DNA of 33,791 nt from Mesorhizobium sp. (GCF_017306585.1 NZ_JAFKIC010000164.1:1-33791); one strand, 5' to 3'; positions 1 through 7,795 are shown, counted from the first letter of the stretch. The notes: generated by a model not told the origin, from the sequence alone. Made by a program: numbers and translations.

Positions 1-731
1 GTGCCGGCGGCCTCCAGCACTTCAGTCGTATCGATGCCGAGCTTGCCGAAGATCAGCGACAGCTCGTTCATCAGCGCGATGTTCAAGTCGCGCTGCGTGT
101 TCTCGATGACCTTGGCCGCCTCTGCGACGGCGATGCTGGAGGCGCGATGCGTGCCCGCCGGCACGATCGAGGCATAGAGCGCGTCGATGGCTTCGGCTGC
201 CTCCGGCATCGAACCGCTGGTGACTTTGACGATCGTCTGCAGCCTGTGCTCTCGGTCGCCCGGATTGATGCGTTCGGGACTGTAGCCAAGGAAGAAACCG
301 CTGTTGTAGCGCAGCCCCGAATGTTTCTCGATCAAGGGTGCGCATATCTCTTCGGTGCAGCCGGGGTAGACGGTCGATTCGAAGATCACGACCGCGCCTG
401 CGGATATGACCTCGCCGACGGTCGTCGATGCCATGACCAGCGGCCGCAGGTCCGGCCGGTTGGCCCTGTCGATCGGCGTCGGGACCGTCACGATGAAGAC
501 GCCGCAATCGCGCAGGTCTGCCTTGTCCGTGGTAAAGCTGAGCCGCGTCGCGGCGGCGATCTCTTCGCGGCTCGCTTCAAGCGTGTGGTCCTCGCCCCGG
601 CGCAGCGCGTCCACCCGCGCCTGGCTGATGTCGAAACCAACAACGTCCCTGGTGGCGCCGAAAGCCACTGCCAGCGGCAGGCCGACATAGCCAAGCCCGA
701 TGATCGCTATCTTGCTGGAGGCGAGATCCAT
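1..731 (-). CDS. Nucleotide-sugar 6-dehydrogenase (TviB/WbpA-like), 3' end outside window
   Basis: Reading the minus strand from the ATG at 731-729 gives an open frame of about 243 residues that runs off the left edge. It begins [20 protein letters not shown], with the Rossmann dinucleotide motif GLGYVG near residue 11. It also holds [16 protein letters not shown] and [11 protein letters not shown], hallmarks of the UDP-glucose/GDP-mannose dehydrogenase superfamily. The SPERINPGD form is typical of the TviB/WbpA branch, which oxidises UDP-GlcNAc or UDP-GalNAc to the uronic acid, and it separates the gene from ordinary UDP-glucose dehydrogenase; the substrate assignment is inference. The catalytic Cys region and C-terminal domain lie outside the window. 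An AGGGACG Shine-Dalgarno-like stretch precedes the ATG. The gene follows the sugar-phosphate transferase by 40 nt on the same strand, so they probably form a leftward operon that supplies an acidic sugar for the polymer. Confidence 0.9.
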   Translation of the reverse strand, partial: MDLASSKIAIIGLGYVGLPLAVAFGATRDVVGFDISQARVDALRRGEDHTLEASREEIAAATRLSFTTDKADLRDCGVFIVTVPTPIDRANRPDLRPLVMASTTVGEVISAGAVVIFESTVYPGCTEEICAPLIEKHSGLRYNSGFFLGYSPERINPGDREHRLQTIVKVTSGSMPEAAEAIDALYASIVPAGTHRASSIAVAEAAKVIENTQRDLNIALMNELSLIFGKLGIDTTEVLEAAG

Positions 732-771
732 TTCGTCCCTGTAATCGCAATAAGAAAAGGCAGCCGATCTG

Positions 772-2049
772 TTATCGCGAGCCAAATCCGGTAATCATTG
801 TCTTTATGGTCCTGAGAACGATCAATACATCGAGCCAGGGTGAAAAGTTTTTTATGTAATAGAAATCGTAGTGCAGCTTCTCCATGACATCGTCGACAGC
901 CGCGACATGCCCCTGGTTTACTTGAGCCCAGCCGCTGACACCCGGCCTGACGATATGCCTGTAGCGGTAGAAGGGAAGCTCGGCCTCATACCACTTGGAC
1001 AGCACGACGGCTTCGGGGCGCGGCCCGATCCAGCTCATTTCGCCGCGCAGGATATTGATGGCCTGCGGCAACTCGTCGATCCGGTATTTGCGCAAGACAC
1101 GTCCCACCCGAGTGATGCGGCTGTCGTCGCGCTGGGTAATCGCTTTGTCCTTCTCGCCGCCGGCATCCGAGCCGGCTCTCATCGATCGGAACTTGTAAAC
1201 GGTGTAGATCTTGCCCCGGTACCCCATGCGTTGCTGGCAAAACAGGACCGGGCCCTTCGAATCGAGCCGGATGAGCAGGGCTATCAGTGCCAGGATGGGG
1301 GAGAAAATCACCACCAGGACAAGCGCCGAAATCCAGTCGGCGGCCTGCTTGATCTTGAGGTAGGCCTGGTTCGGATTGAGCGAGCCCAGTGTGTTTTCCG
1401 ACAGATGCTCGATTTCGACGCGGCCGGTCAGCGATTCGCTGATCTGCTTGACATGGTAGACCGGTGTTCCCGACAGGGCGCGATCGGCGATGTATCGCTC
1501 CCATTCGTCGCCGAGGTTCGCGCGCAGGTCGGCGACCACCCCATTCGCCTTTTCGATGATGGTGGCAGGCGACTTGATCCAGAACCAGTGCACGCCCTGC
1601 AGCGCCCGGAGGCGATCGACGTCGCCGCCGGGAACGACGACGAGCCGGTAGGGATCGAGACGGCGCGTCATCAGGCTGAGGCCGAAATACCAGAGCGTCG
1701 ACTGCGTGAAACTGGCCGCGGCCTGAAACCGGCTGTATTCGAAGCGAAAGAAGAAGATCGTCAGAAAGACGACGCCGTAGGTGAGCGCGAATGTCGGCAG
1801 GATGTAACTTGCGGCTGCCACGCCCGGGAAGTTTCCGATGCGGCGATAGGCAAGGAAACCGGTCAGATGTGCAATCACCGCGGCGGCGACCGTTACCTGT
1901 AGATTGGTCGAATAGACAACCTCGGGATTGAAGCCAATCCGGATGATTGCCGGCGCGATGATCGCAAAGGTCAGTCCGCCGACAAGTTGAAATCGAATTC
2001 TGAACAGGAAGTGCCGACTTCCCACGATAGTTGATGTCGCGACATTCAA
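772..2049 (-). CDS. Polyprenyl sugar-phosphate transferase (WbaP/ExoY superfamily, polytopic)
   Basis: This 425-residue protein would transfer a sugar-1-phosphate to undecaprenyl phosphate, the committed step of lipid-linked repeat-unit assembly at the inner membrane. The N-terminal third has several hydrophobic segments (about residues 15-35, 45-70, 80-105). A middle soluble region follows, then another hydrophobic segment (about 235-262). The C-terminal bacterial sugar transferase domain carries [16 protein letters not shown], the YKFRSMR motif, [19 protein letters not shown] and WIGPRPE, the conserved core of the family. The start is TTG at 2049-2047: AGGGG lies 6 nt upstream, while the nearby ATG at 2045 is in another frame. 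The donor sugar cannot be read from sequence. It is followed after 40 nt by the nucleotide-sugar dehydrogenase. It is one of two initiating transferases in the window. Confidence 0.92.
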   Translation of the reverse strand: MNVATSTIVGSRHFLFRIRFQLVGGLTFAIIAPAIIRIGFNPEVVYSTNLQVTVAAAVIAHLTGFLAYRRIGNFPGVAAASYILPTFALTYGVVFLTIFFFRFEYSRFQAAASFTQSTLWYFGLSLMTRRLDPYRLVVVPGGDVDRLRALQGVHWFWIKSPATIIEKANGVVADLRANLGDEWERYIADRALSGTPVYHVKQISESLTGRVEIEHLSENTLGSLNPNQAYLKIKQAADWISALVLVVIFSPILALIALLIRLDSKGPVLFCQQRMGYRGKIYTVYKFRSMRAGSDAGGEKDKAITQRDDSRITRVGRVLRKYRIDELPQAINILRGEMSWIGPRPEAVVLSKWYEAELPFYRYRHIVRPGVSGWAQVNQGHVAAVDDVMEKLHYDFYYIKNFSPWLDVLIVLRTIKTMITGFGSR

Positions 2050-2121
2050 CTTCTTCCCCTTTCCACCTTCCCCCGAAGGTGCCAGTGTCGGCCGTTGCCA
2101 CTACACTTGGTCTAGCCACTC

Positions 2122-2165
2122 ATTCGCAAAGCGAATCGGGCCTTTCGCCATTGGCGATTCGAATC
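2122..2165. promoter_or_regulatory. Candidate operator cluster upstream of the sugar transferase
   Basis: Three perfect inverted repeats sit within 44 nt, about 75-115 nt upstream of the TTG start at 2049: ATTCGC-AAA-GCGAAT (2122-2136), TCGCCA-T-TGGCGA (2145-2157) and GATTCGAATC (2156-2165). ATTCG or its complement occurs in both the first and last. This looks like a regulator binding region for the leftward operon. I do not recognise the regulator, and no clear -35/-10 pair was found. Confidence 0.35.
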
Positions 2166-2295
2166 AATCGAAGATCAAGGGCTACGATAGAGCGGCTACA
2201 CTATCAAGTATCTGTTCAACTGCAAAAGTTGGTGGCGTTGCTGATCAGCGGCATTGGTCAGCTCCGCTTAAAGCGGCGACCGGCACCGGCTTACT

Positions 2296-2338
2296 GTCTA
2301 TGATAAAAAATGCCTGGGATATCCAGGGTGATATAGAC
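2296..2338. other. Nested inverted repeat (possible RNA hairpin)
   Basis: An outer stem GTCTAT (2296-2301) with ATAGAC (2333-2338) encloses an inner stem CCTGG (2313-2317) with CCAGG (2323-2327) around a GATAT loop. An A-run sits inside the left arm. It could be a transcript-end structure or a small regulatory RNA hairpin. No adjacent U-tract makes it a standard terminator in either direction. Confidence 0.3.
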
Positions 2339-2417
2339 GCAATATCTTAGGAAATGGATCGGGTGATCGGTCAAATCCGGCCGGCGGCGTGCGGCGACGG
2401 GATCGAACGGCCGGGTT

Positions 2418-2443
2418 TCCGGCCCGGAATATTCCGGGCCGGA
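2418..2443 (-). terminator. Perfect 26-nt palindrome after bioY (likely transcript-end hairpin)
   Basis: TCCGGCCCGGAAT is followed directly by its exact reverse complement ATTCCGGGCCGGA. It sits 10 nt past the bioY stop, the usual place for a terminator. The minus strand after it is not U-rich (it reads AACCCGGCC), so this is a GC-rich hairpin without the U-tract. It could end transcription, protect a 3' end or be a dispersed palindromic element. Confidence 0.5.
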
Positions 2444-2453
2444 TGGTCCAGTC

Positions 2454-3044
2454 TCAGGAGCGCTTCAGCAGCGACCATGCCGCCGGCACCAGGGTTGCGG
2501 CCAGCGCCACCTTGATCAGATCGCCGACGATGAACGGCACAACGCCGAACTGCCAGGATTTTTCCGAGCCGATCAGCAGTGCCAGCCAGCCGAAACCCAT
2601 CGCCATCATCACCACCTCGGCAACCAGCATCGCATTGAAAAGCTTGATCGGATGGCGATCCCAGCCGCGATCGGCCGCCCAGCCGACAATCGCCGCCATG
2701 ACCACGAAGCCAGCGAGGTAGCCGCCGGTCGAGCCAAGCATATAGGCGATGCCGACACCTTTTTCCGGCGTGCCCTGGAAGACCGGGAAGCCCATCGCAC
2801 CTTCGGCCATGTAAAGCAGCAGCGTGGCGACACCCAGGCGCATCCCGAAAGCGGCGGCGATCAGGAAGACGGCGAGCGTCTGCATCGAGATGTCGACGGG
2901 TCCGAGGACCACCTTGGTCTTGGCCGACAGGGTCAGCAGCAGCGTTCCGGCGAGAGCCAGGAAAAGCTGGGTTGCCAGCCGCGCCGCGCCTTCCTGCGGC
3001 AAAGCCAGAGAAACAAGCGGGCGCATCGTGGTTGCAGTTGCCAT
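2454..3044 (-). CDS. bioY: BioY family biotin transporter (ECF S component)
   Basis: This gene encodes about 196 residues if it starts at the ATG at 3044 (MATATTMRPLVSLALPQ). That ATG has GGGGAAG just upstream; a start at 3074 would add ten residues. The protein is very hydrophobic, with about six membrane segments, and matches BioY in length and motifs: GPVDISMQTLAVFL near the N-terminal third, then GAMGFPVF and GSTGGYLAGF. BioY binds and takes up biotin, alone or with the BioMN energising module. No bioM or bioN is adjacent in the visible sequence, so solitary function or a shared module elsewhere is inferred. It lies between polysaccharide genes but has no obvious role in them. I saw no TTAT-n2-ATAA BioR-type box upstream. 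Confidence 0.93.
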   Translation of the reverse strand: MATATTMRPLVSLALPQEGAARLATQLFLALAGTLLLTLSAKTKVVLGPVDISMQTLAVFLIAAAFGMRLGVATLLLYMAEGAMGFPVFQGTPEKGVGIAYMLGSTGGYLAGFVVMAAIVGWAADRGWDRHPIKLFNAMLVAEVVMMAMGFGWLALLIGSEKSWQFGVVPFIVGDLIKVALAATLVPAAWSLLKRS

Positions 3045-3065
3045 GGTCTTCCCCAATCCGGTTTG

Positions 3066-3139
3066 CCGCGACACGATAATCGCGGTCTGAACGTTTTCCT
3101 ATATTGGCTTGCGTGCTATGCGGCAATCGGTTTTGCCGC
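3066..3139. promoter_or_regulatory. Divergent bioY / MBL-hydrolase intergenic region with two hairpins
   Basis: Between the two divergent starts there is CCGCGA-n8-TCGCGG at 3066-3085 and GCGGCAA-n6-TTGCCGC (7-bp stem) at 3120-3139. Both are perfect stems. The second would fall in the leader of the rightward gene. They are candidates for regulator binding or leader structure. I identified neither a specific regulator nor a confident promoter. Confidence 0.3.
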
Positions 3140-3173
3140 TCCAGGAACAATGCGCCGACGTGGTTCGAAAGAC

Positions 3174-4079
3174 ATGGCTCTGAAATTCGATACCAGCTTC
3201 GATCCAGCCTACGGCCAAGGTGTGAACGTGGCAGCGAACGTCCAGCGCGTCACGGCCCGCAATCCCAGTCCCTTCACCTTCCACGGCACCAACAGCTACG
3301 TGGTGGGGCGTGACACGCTGGCCGTGATCGATCCAGGGCCCGATGACGAGGCGCATCTTCAGACCTTGCTCGACATTATCGGGGGCAGGCCGGTCAGCCA
3401 TGTCTTCGTCAGTCATACGCATCGCGATCATTCCCCGCTGGCCGCCCGGTTGAGGGAGCGCACCGGCGCGGTCGTTCTGGCGGAGGGGCCACACAGGCCG
3501 GCAAGGCCATTGCGTGTCGGCGAGACCAATTCTCTCGACGCCAGCGCCGACGCCACATTCGTTCCCGACATCGCGCTGCCCGATGGGGAACTCGTCGCCG
3601 GCGATGGTTGGGCGATCCGCACGGTCCTGACGCCCGGGCACACCGCCAACCATGCGGCATTCGCGCTGGAAGGAACCGGCATCCTGTTCTCGGCGGATCA
3701 TGTCATGGGCTGGGCAACCTCCATCGTGGCGCCGCCGGACGGAGCGATGGCCGACTATATGGCATCCCTCGACAAGCTGATCGAGCGCGGCGACCGCCTG
3801 CTCTTGCCCGGCCACGGCGGACCAGTGACGGCGCCGCGCAACTTCATGCGCGGGTTGAAAACGCATCGCAGGATGCGCGAACGCGCCATCCTGGAGCGGG
3901 TGAGGGCCGGCGACAGGACGATTCCCGCCATGGTCAAGGCGATCTACCGTGACACCGATCCGCGCCTGCATGGAGCAGCCGGCCTCTCGGTCCTGGCTCA
4001 TCTCGAGGATCTGGTGGCGCGCAATCTTGTCGTGACCGATGCCGCGCCGGCCATCGATGGCATTTTTATGCCGGGCTGA
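3174..4079 (+). CDS. Metallo-beta-lactamase-fold hydrolase (LACTB2/glyoxalase II-like)
   Basis: This soluble protein of about 301 residues carries the metal-binding motif SHTHRDHSP (HxHxDH) near residue 83. Further metal-ligand motifs follow: TPGHTANH, FSADHVMGW and LPGHGGP. This is the order of ligands in the MBL superfamily. A C-terminal helical part (KTHRRMRERAIL...AHLEDLVARN) resembles the winged-helix tail of LACTB2-like hydrolases. The substrate cannot be read from sequence; thioesterase or nuclease activity is known in the wider family. The likely start is ATG 3174 (MALKFDTSF). An in-frame ATG at 3150 with AGGA 3 nt upstream is the alternative. The frame stays open leftwards across bioY, but that part is antisense to bioY and has no MBL character. 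Confidence 0.88.
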   Translation: MALKFDTSFDPAYGQGVNVAANVQRVTARNPSPFTFHGTNSYVVGRDTLAVIDPGPDDEAHLQTLLDIIGGRPVSHVFVSHTHRDHSPLAARLRERTGAVVLAEGPHRPARPLRVGETNSLDASADATFVPDIALPDGELVAGDGWAIRTVLTPGHTANHAAFALEGTGILFSADHVMGWATSIVAPPDGAMADYMASLDKLIERGDRLLLPGHGGPVTAPRNFMRGLKTHRRMRERAILERVRAGDRTIPAMVKAIYRDTDPRLHGAAGLSVLAHLEDLVARNLVVTDAAPAIDGIFMPG

Positions 4080-4209
4080 TCACAATGTCGGGGAGAAGAT
4101 GGCTATCTTGAGCGGGCGGGGCGCTCATCGAGAGGTCTTGCGGCTGTTCGAGATTTTGGGGACAGGCGCCGTGCTGCCACGGACGCGGCGGGGAGCGAAG
4201 GGGTGGGGA

Positions 4210-5352
4210 GTGGTATCCGAAGCTGGGAAAAAGATAGTCATCTCGATCAACACGTCGTGGAATGTCGTCAATTTCCGTAAAGGCCTCATCGAGGCCATGC
4301 GCGGGCAAGGCTATGATGTCGTCGTGGCCGCGCCAAAGGACGAGTATTCCTCGGTGCTGCCAAGTCTGGGCTGCCGATATGTCCAGATCGAAATGGATAA
4401 TTCCGGCACCTCGCCGGCTCGCGACCTGATGCTGCTATGGCGCTACTGGCGCATTCTGCGCCGCGAGAAGCCAAGTGTGTTTGTCGGCTTCACCATCAAG
4501 CCGAATGTGTTCGGGTCGATGGCGGCGAACCTCAACGGCATTCCGGTCATCAACAATGTTTCGGGGCTCGGTACGGTATTCGTCCGGGGCGGCCTTCTTC
4601 AGAAAATTGCCAGGACCCTGTACCGGCTGGCACTGGCTCGTTCGAAGGTGGTTTTCTTTCAAAACCACGACGACAGGATGCTGTTCGTCGGCGGGCATCT
4701 GGTCCGCGAGGAACAGACCGCATTGTTGCCCGGCTCCGGCGTCGACCTCACGCGTTTTTCACCGTCGTCCCGTGATAAGCCGAGGTCGGATACGGTCATC
4801 TTTCTGCTCGTGGCGAGGCTTCTCTGGGACAAGGGCGTCGGGGAGTTCATCGAGGCGGCCCGTCTGGTCAGCCGCAAGCTGCCTGCCGTACGTTTCCAAC
4901 TCCTCGGTTTTCTCGATGTCGAGAACCGCACGGCGGTCGGCCGCGCGCAGGTCGAGCAATGGGTGAAGGAGGGGGTGGTCGAGTATCTGGGCGCCACCGA
5001 CGACGTTCGTCCCTTCCTGGACATAGCCGATTGTGTCGTTCTGCCTTCTTATCGGGAGGGCACGCCGCGCTCGTTGCTCGAGGCAGCCGCGATGGGCAAG
5101 CCGCTGATCGCAACCGATGTGCCTGGCTGCAGGGAGGTGGTGGCCGATGGCGTCAACGGCCTGCTTTGCAAAGTGAGGGACGCGGACGACTTGGCCGACC
5201 GCATCACAGAGTTCGCGATGATGGATGGTGCGTCCAGGGACAGAATGGGAGTTGAGAGCCGGAAAAAGGTCGAACGGCAGTTCTCGGAACGGATCGTCAT
5301 CGAGAAATACCTCGAGCAGATCGAAAGGCTCGGTTCGAATCGCACGGGATGA
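4210..5352 (+). CDS. Glycosyltransferase family 4
   Basis: This is a GT-B fold glycosyltransferase of about 380 residues. It opens with KKIVISINTSWNVVNFRKGL. The N-terminal acceptor domain includes FVGFTIKPNVFGSMAA and NVSGLGTVF. The C-terminal donor domain has LLVARLLWDKGVGEFIEAA and the EX7E motif in YREGTPRSLLEAA, followed by GKPLIATDVPGCREVV. These are hallmarks of retaining GT4 enzymes that add a sugar to lipid-linked intermediates at the cytoplasmic face. I chose GTG 4210 because homology begins just after it and GGGG lies directly upstream; ATG 4099 (preceded by GGGGAG) and 4039 are in frame but would add a tail without GT character. The donor sugar is not known. It stands alone between the MBL gene and the secreted pair. 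Confidence 0.88.
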   Translation: MVSEAGKKIVISINTSWNVVNFRKGLIEAMRGQGYDVVVAAPKDEYSSVLPSLGCRYVQIEMDNSGTSPARDLMLLWRYWRILRREKPSVFVGFTIKPNVFGSMAANLNGIPVINNVSGLGTVFVRGGLLQKIARTLYRLALARSKVVFFQNHDDRMLFVGGHLVREEQTALLPGSGVDLTRFSPSSRDKPRSDTVIFLLVARLLWDKGVGEFIEAARLVSRKLPAVRFQLLGFLDVENRTAVGRAQVEQWVKEGVVEYLGATDDVRPFLDIADCVVLPSYREGTPRSLLEAAAMGKPLIATDVPGCREVVADGVNGLLCKVRDADDLADRITEFAMMDGASRDRMGVESRKKVERQFSERIVIEKYLEQIERLGSNRTG

Positions 5353-5724
5353 CCCGCGTCAGGTCCTTATCGGCCTGGCAAGCGTCGCTATGCTGGCTGC
5401 CCATCGCGCGTCGCGTATCTGACCGCGTACAAAACTCGCAATCGCGGTTGCAAGGTCATTCAGCCTCGATCAAGTCGCGTTGGAAACAGTTACGGTGGAA
5501 GGCAGCCCCGATTTCTATTTGGAGGATCGGAAATTCGAGCCCCGATAGTTAGGATTGCTCATACCCAATCGCTAAAATAACGTGTTTCGAAGCGCCCGCC
5601 GTGGGTCAAAAATCTTGCCCCCATGCGAAACGGGTTGGAATTGTGGCAAAAAACTGTTACGCGCTGAGATCACGATCTTTTGATTTGGGATGTCGAAGCT
5701 GGCTTTGAGGGAAGGGCGGAACGA
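5353..5724. other. 372-nt gap upstream of the secreted pair
   Basis: No recognisable gene lies here. The right half contains AT-rich blocks (around 5560-5590 and 5640-5680) and a dyad AGATC-AC-GATCT at 5667-5678, about 50 nt before the first secreted-protein start. That is where a promoter would be expected, but I could not identify a convincing -35/-10 pair. Confidence 0.45.
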
Positions 5725-6216
5725 ATGGATCTCATCGTTAGGACCGTGGCCGCCGGGTTTGTCGTTTCAGTCGGTTTCGGTTCGGTGTCCGCGTTTGCTC
5801 AGGAGGCTTCGTGCAGTTGCGCCACCGCCTATCATGGTCCGGCGAACCCGATCGGTTCCATTCGGGCCGCCGACGGTGACGTGATGGTTTCGCAGGCTAC
5901 CGGCTACGGTCCGGCCAAGGCCGGCAACGTGCTTGATTTCGGCAGCCGTGTCGTGGTGGGGCCAAGGGGGTCGGCTTCCGTGGCCGTCGGCGGGTGCGGC
6001 ATCGAGGTTTCGGCGAATTCGAGCCTGGATATTTCGCGTGTCGAGGGCAACGTCTGCCTCAAGCTGGTGGGCTCGGAGCAGACCGCGGCCATCCAGCCGT
6101 CTGGGGGCGACGCCGCCGGTGGGTTTGGTCCGCCGGAGGGTATTTTCGCCGGGGCGCTGCTTGCAACCGGCGTGCTCGCCGCGACACAGGACGACGATAA
6201 TGCGGTCAGCCGCTGA
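5725..6216 (+). CDS. Small secreted FecR-like protein A, with QDDDNAVSR tail
   Basis: The ATG at 5725 (GGGCGGAA upstream) opens a 163-residue protein with a clear Sec signal peptide (MDLIVRTVAAG..., cleavage likely after AFA, before QEASC). The mature part begins with a CSC pair. A compact beta-rich segment follows, IGSIRAADGDVMVSQATGYG...LDFGSRVVVGPRGSASVAVGG in outline. Its pattern of G-D-V, G-x-R-V, G-P-R-G-S-A and a late N-S-S-L is like a minimal FecR/ligand-sensing beta domain. Near the C-terminus is a Gly/Ala-rich hydrophobic stretch (about residues 136-153) followed by QDDDNAVSR. It is a paralogue of the next gene, with four cysteines at matching places. I do not recognise the family. 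Its position suggests a periplasmic or envelope role in polysaccharide export. Confidence 0.8.
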   Translation: MDLIVRTVAAGFVVSVGFGSVSAFAQEASCSCATAYHGPANPIGSIRAADGDVMVSQATGYGPAKAGNVLDFGSRVVVGPRGSASVAVGGCGIEVSANSSLDISRVEGNVCLKLVGSEQTAAIQPSGGDAAGGFGPPEGIFAGALLATGVLAATQDDDNAVSR

Positions 6217-6364
6217 CGCCTTTGGCGGTTGCGGTGATGAATTGGCCCAGCAGTTGCGGCGGGGTTTGGTGCTGGGTTCGTTAACCATATCGGTTTATTA
6301 CTTGTTGAAATAGTGCGTGAGCGATCCCAAGGCGGCGGGGTCGCTGATTTTCGAAGGGGCGGAA

Positions 6365-6862
6365 ATGAAGGGTTGTTATCGGGCAGGGGTAGCTCTTGCT
6401 TTTGTGTCGTGCGTCGTGGGAGGCACGTTGCTTGCAACAGCCGGTGCTTTTGCACAGGCGCAGGCTTGTTCCTGCCTCGCCGCCGTGCCGGCATCCGGCG
6501 GTGCGATCGGTCAGTTGACGCAAGTTCAGGGCGATGTCCAGATGTCGCAGGCCAGCGGCTACGCCGGGGTCGGCGCGGAAGCGCCGGTATATCCCGGCGC
6601 CCGCATCATGACGGGGCCGCGCGCGTCGGCTTCGCTCGTTGTCGGCGCGGATTGCGCGCTCATGATTCCAGCCAACATGACGGTGAAGGTCGATCCGGTG
6701 GATGGCGGCATGTGCGTGTCGCTCGAGGCTCCGCAGGCGGCTGTCGCGCCGGCCGGCTCCGACCCCGGCGTCTTGCCTGTGCTGCTGGGCGTTGGCGCCG
6801 CTGGCGGCGCCGCGGCTCTTATCATTGGCCTGCAGGATGATGACGACGCTGTAAGCCGATAG
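6365..6862 (+). CDS. Small secreted FecR-like protein B, with QDDDDAVSR tail
   Basis: The ATG at 6365 follows AAGGGG at a good distance. The product is 165 residues, with a signal peptide (cleavage likely after AGAFA) and mature start QAQACSC. Matches to protein A run the whole length: CSC, an Ile-Gly lead-in, QGDVQMSQASGY, GARIMTGPRASASLVVG, single cysteines in GADC and GGMC, PANMTVKV, and the tail QDDDDAVSR after the hydrophobic stretch VLPVLLGVGAAGGAAALIIG. The tandem copy arose by an old duplication, since the two have diverged clearly. The C-terminal hydrophobic stretch plus an acidic, Arg-ended tail could be a membrane anchor or sorting tag; that is inference. A strong terminator follows 49 nt later, so A and B form their own unit. 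Confidence 0.8.
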   Translation: MKGCYRAGVALAFVSCVVGGTLLATAGAFAQAQACSCLAAVPASGGAIGQLTQVQGDVQMSQASGYAGVGAEAPVYPGARIMTGPRASASLVVGADCALMIPANMTVKVDPVDGGMCVSLEAPQAAVAPAGSDPGVLPVLLGVGAAGGAAALIIGLQDDDDAVSR

Positions 6863-6910
6863 CCGGGTTTTGGCGTCCGCTGTTTTGTAAAGCTTGTGAA
6901 TGCGTCATTC

Positions 6911-6942
6911 CGCCATCCCGCGGGTGGCGCATTTGTTTTTTT
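6911..6942 (+). terminator. Intrinsic terminator after the secreted pair
   Basis: CGCCA-t-CCCG pairs with CGGG-TGGCG (6911-6929), with one bulged T, and is followed by ATTTGTTTTTTT at 6931-6942. This is a GC-rich stem plus a U-tract on the plus strand. It lies after the stop at 6862 and 44 nt before the phosphatase start at 6986, so it separates the two transcription units or attenuates read-through. Confidence 0.75.
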
Positions 6943-6985
6943 CGGGGTCCCGCCGCGTGCGGCCCGCGCACAGCCAGAAGCAACA

Positions 6986-7795
6986 ATGATCGACCTGCAC
7001 TCCCACATTCTGCCCGGTCTCGACGATGGTTCCTCCAGCCTGGCTCTCTCAATCGAGATGGCGCGGTTGGCGGTAGCCGACGGCACGACGCATATGGCCT
7101 GCACGCCGCACATCATGCCGGGCGTCTATGAAAACGTCGCCACCAACATCGTTCAGGCGGTCCAGGTCCTGGAGCAGGCGCTTCTCGACGCCGGCATCCC
7201 GCTTGCCCTGTTCGTCGGCGCCGATGTCCATGTCGCCCCCGATCTTCCGGAACGCTTGAAACTCGGCAAGATACCGACCTTGAACCGGTCGCGCTATTTC
7301 CTGTTCGAGCCGCCGCATCACATCCTGCCGCCACGACTCGAGGATCTCGCCTCCCGCCTCATCGGCGCCGGCTATGTTCCCATCCTTACCCATCCCGAAC
7401 GTTTGACCTGGATCAGGTCGAGCTACGACGTTGTCGAGCGTTTGAACGCACTGGGCTGCCTTATCCAACTCACCGCGGATTCGATCGTAGGAGCCTTTGG
7501 CCGTACGGCCCTTTATTATTCCGAGAAGCTGCTCGACGAGGGCAGGGTGGACATCGTCGCCTCCGACGCCCACGGCGTGTCCCGCCGCAAACCCGGACTC
7601 GCCCAGGCTGTTGTCGCCATCGCAAACCGGTGTGGAGAAGATGAAGCCTACAATATGGCGGTGAAGCGCCCGGGAGCGATATTGCAGGATCAGTTGCTCC
7701 AGCCCGTTGGAAAAATGAGTGCGAAGAAGTCGAGTGCCAGCAATACAGGCCGTTTTGGCGGATTGGGGCGGCTGTTCAAGAGCGGGGCTCTCTGA
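6986..7795 (+). CDS. PHP-type protein-tyrosine phosphatase (CpsB/YwqE-like)
   Basis: This 269-residue protein begins MIDLHSHILPGLDDGS, the first metal-binding motif of the PHP phosphatase family. It continues with CTPHIMPGVYEN, GADVHVAPDL, LTHPERL and VASDAHGVSRR, which supply the further His/Asp metal ligands in family order. Such enzymes remove phosphate from the tyrosine cluster of the cognate BY-kinase and so set polymer length and output. The kinase is encoded two genes downstream, which supports the role. The C-terminus has a basic Ser/Gly-rich tail (SAKKSSASNTGRFGGLGRLF). ATG 6986 is preferred because the PHP motif starts there. The stop overlaps the start of the export lipoprotein (TGATG), so they are translationally coupled. 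Confidence 0.92.
   Translation: MIDLHSHILPGLDDGSSSLALSIEMARLAVADGTTHMACTPHIMPGVYENVATNIVQAVQVLEQALLDAGIPLALFVGADVHVAPDLPERLKLGKIPTLNRSRYFLFEPPHHILPPRLEDLASRLIGAGYVPILTHPERLTWIRSSYDVVERLNALGCLIQLTADSIVGAFGRTALYYSEKLLDEGRVDIVASDAHGVSRRKPGLAQAVVAIANRCGEDEAYNMAVKRPGAILQDQLLQPVGKMSAKKSSASNTGRFGGLGRLFKSGAL

Larger units (their letters stand above)
2050..2453. other. 404-nt gap with several dyads, no gene seen
   Basis: No convincing coding region lies between the leftward sugar transferase and bioY. The gap is rich in short dyads. Next to the transferase start are ATTCGC-AAA-GCGAAT at 2122-2136, TCGCCA-T-TGGCGA at 2145-2157 and GATTCGAATC at 2156-2165. A nested hairpin lies at 2296-2338 and a perfect palindrome at 2418-2443 just after the bioY stop. 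The short open frame at 2031-2303 has no recognisable protein character. Confidence 0.6.

Noticed and set aside
2652-3173. N-terminal extension of the MBL hydrolase reading back across bioY
   Set aside because: The part before 3150 is antisense to bioY and lacks MBL sequence; the family start fits 3150 or 3174.
3045-3173. BioR operator upstream of bioY
   Set aside because: No TTAT-n2-ATAA palindrome was found in the gap.
5643-5660. Possible sigma-54 promoter (TGGCAAAAAACTGTTA)
   Set aside because: The -12 GC element is missing at the required spacing.
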